Source: Planktothrix sp. FACHB-1365 | GTDB taxonomy: Bacteria > Cyanobacteriota > Cyanobacteriia > Cyanobacteriales > Microcoleaceae | Assembly (NCBI RefSeq): GCF_014697575.1 | Contig: NZ_JACJSC010000037.1 | Span: 1-55,095, forward strand | Length of the DNA: 55,095 bases | Direction of reading: 5' to 3' | Shown: positions 54,390 to 55,095 of the stretch, in pieces | Position numbering within the stretch: the stretch's first letter is position 1 | How the letters are laid out: each line of letters opens with the position of its first letter | Made by a program: the position numbers and the translations under genes | The notes under the pieces: model-generated | What the model was told of the DNA's origin: nothing | The model's database searches: none | What the model saw: only the letters and a program-made list of their open reading frames with translations

Positions 54390-54548
54390 TTAAATGAGCA
54401 GGAACTTTGCGCTTTCACTTATAATAGACATCTCCGAAAATCTCCAAATGCCCTCTATAGCTAATTTTGGAATCTCTAGCACTCCTGTGCCAGCTTCTCC
54501 AAAAGTAACGGATTCATAGGCTTTTTCAGTCACATTAATAATAACTAA
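54390..54548 (-). pseudogene. Fragment of a coding frame cut off near the IS5-type element
   Basis: In the gap between the CHAT start and the transposase, a minus-strand frame reads V-T-E-K-A-Y-E-S-V-T-F-G-E-A-G-T-G-V-L-E then IPKLAIEGIWRFSEM...KFLLI and stops at 54390. No ATG start exists; a GTG at 54533 is possible, and an in-frame stop lies near 54550. It looks like the C-terminal remnant of a gene that preceded CHAT and was truncated near the IS boundary. I do not recognise the protein. Confidence 0.4.
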
Positions 54549-54578
54549 TGAATTTTATCTCTGATATTCAATCATTTT

Positions 54579-55095
54579 TCAAAAGAATTCTGGGCAATTC
54601 TTAGATGGTAATACAATCGCTCCTATTCGCCATCTTATTAATCCACATACTGTCAAGATTACTGCTTCATAATTTTGCCTCTTTAACCGAAATCTTTCTG
54701 AAGCAACTCGATAAATTTTTATCAGTCTGATTAAATGTTCGACTACAATCCTTTGTTGGGCTTTTAACCGATTTTCTTCTCGCTTTTCCGCCGACATCTC
54801 TTGATTCCTCGGTTTCTTATGCGGTGTATTAATTGCTGTTTCTCCTACATAAGCTTTATCCCCTCTGTATTTTTGATTATTCCCCAATTCCTGGCTTCTT
54901 TCTCTCCACAATTTCAGATCACTTGTTGCTCCGGTATAACCCACAGCTACATCCACTATTTCTTTTCCATTTGGCATGACAATGACTTGATTTTTAAAGG
55001 TATGTGTCTTTTTCTTTCCTGAGTAATATTTTTTCTGCTCTTCATTGTCTGTTGGTCTTTCCCTGGGCTGTTCATAGCTATCTACTACTAACTCA
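54579..55095 (-). CDS. IS5-family transposase, partial at the window edge
   Basis: The frame is open from the window edge (55094 on this strand) to 54579, about 171 residues, and its N-terminus lies outside the window. The first catalytic aspartate is in L-V-V-D-S-Y-E-Q-P, followed by RPTDNEEQKKYYSGKKKTHTFKNQ; the second is in YRGDKAYVG, and the glutamate is in VVEHLIRLIKIYRVASERF. This is the DDE_Tnp_4 arrangement of IS5-type elements. The part seen has all three catalytic residues and no internal stop. The end of the element lies near 54550-54575, just beyond the CHAT gene. Confidence 0.88.
   Translation of the reverse strand, partial: ELVVDSYEQPRERPTDNEEQKKYYSGKKKTHTFKNQVIVMPNGKEIVDVAVGYTGATSDLKLWRERSQELGNNQKYRGDKAYVGETAINTPHKKPRNQEMSAEKREENRLKAQQRIVVEHLIRLIKIYRVASERFRLKRQNYEAVILTVCGLIRWRIGAIVLPSKNCPEFF

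Overview
This is chromosomal DNA of a cyanobacterium, most likely a filamentous, non-heterocystous Oscillatoriales-type organism (Planktothrix/Oscillatoria-like; the genus is an inference). The evidence is a split RNA polymerase beta' (separate rpoC1 and rpoC2), tocopherol cyclase and a phytol-kinase-type enzyme, a DesB-like omega-3 desaturase, a DUF3082-type protein next to ispE/ksgA, at least fifteen GCGATCGC (HIP1) palindromes, heptameric tandem repeats (STRRs), and CHAT, WD40 and TPR proteins. I saw no rRNA, tRNA, CRISPR array or prophage.

Layout. 1-1.1 kb: a transposase remnant, a candidate small RNA with its own promoter and terminator, and a small HTH protein. 1.2-10.4 kb: a membrane PAS histidine kinase, leucyl aminopeptidase, tocopherol cyclase, a PNPOx-like flavoprotein, a small membrane protein, a SelO-family protein and an ankyrin protein. 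10.5-21.6 kb (minus strand): rpsT, tatD, rpoB, rpoC1 and rpoC2, with nearly every gap filled by heptamer repeats or by a three-copy 44-bp double-hairpin array that supplies the rpoC1 stop codon. 21.7-31.9 kb: hisD, a universal stress protein, a YyaL-type thioredoxin-fold protein, a Tat-exported PQQ-type propeller, a 2TM protein, a 49-residue small protein, phytol kinase, and a radical SAM protein overlapping a methyltransferase. 32-38.3 kb: a PsiE-like protein, a 1203-residue membrane hydrolase, desB with a nested hairpin in its leader, and a small unknown protein. 38.4-45.6 kb: a secreted PPC-domain gene split by a tnpB element, an AAA/14xWD40 protein, an IS605-type relic, a periplasmic solute-binding protein, and two inverted copies of a ~115-bp MITE. 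45.7-49.6 kb: an NTF2-like protein, ksgA, ispE and DUF3082 on the minus strand, then a TPR protein.

49.7-55.1 kb is an accessory island: MNT with a decayed HEPN partner, an AbrB-like/Doc toxin-antitoxin pair, two unknown genes, a PIN module with two small upstream genes, a CHAT (caspase-like) protein, and an IS5-type transposase running off the window. The most unusual observation is here. The 3' end of the CHAT gene occurs two more times downstream (50691-50777 and 51484-51656), each copy lying directly at the stop codon of an unrelated gene. This suggests that cassettes have repeatedly been added behind the CHAT gene while its 3' end was regenerated. Tocopherol cyclase, phytol kinase and DesB plausibly serve a common purpose (polyunsaturated membrane lipids and their antioxidant), but they are not in one operon.
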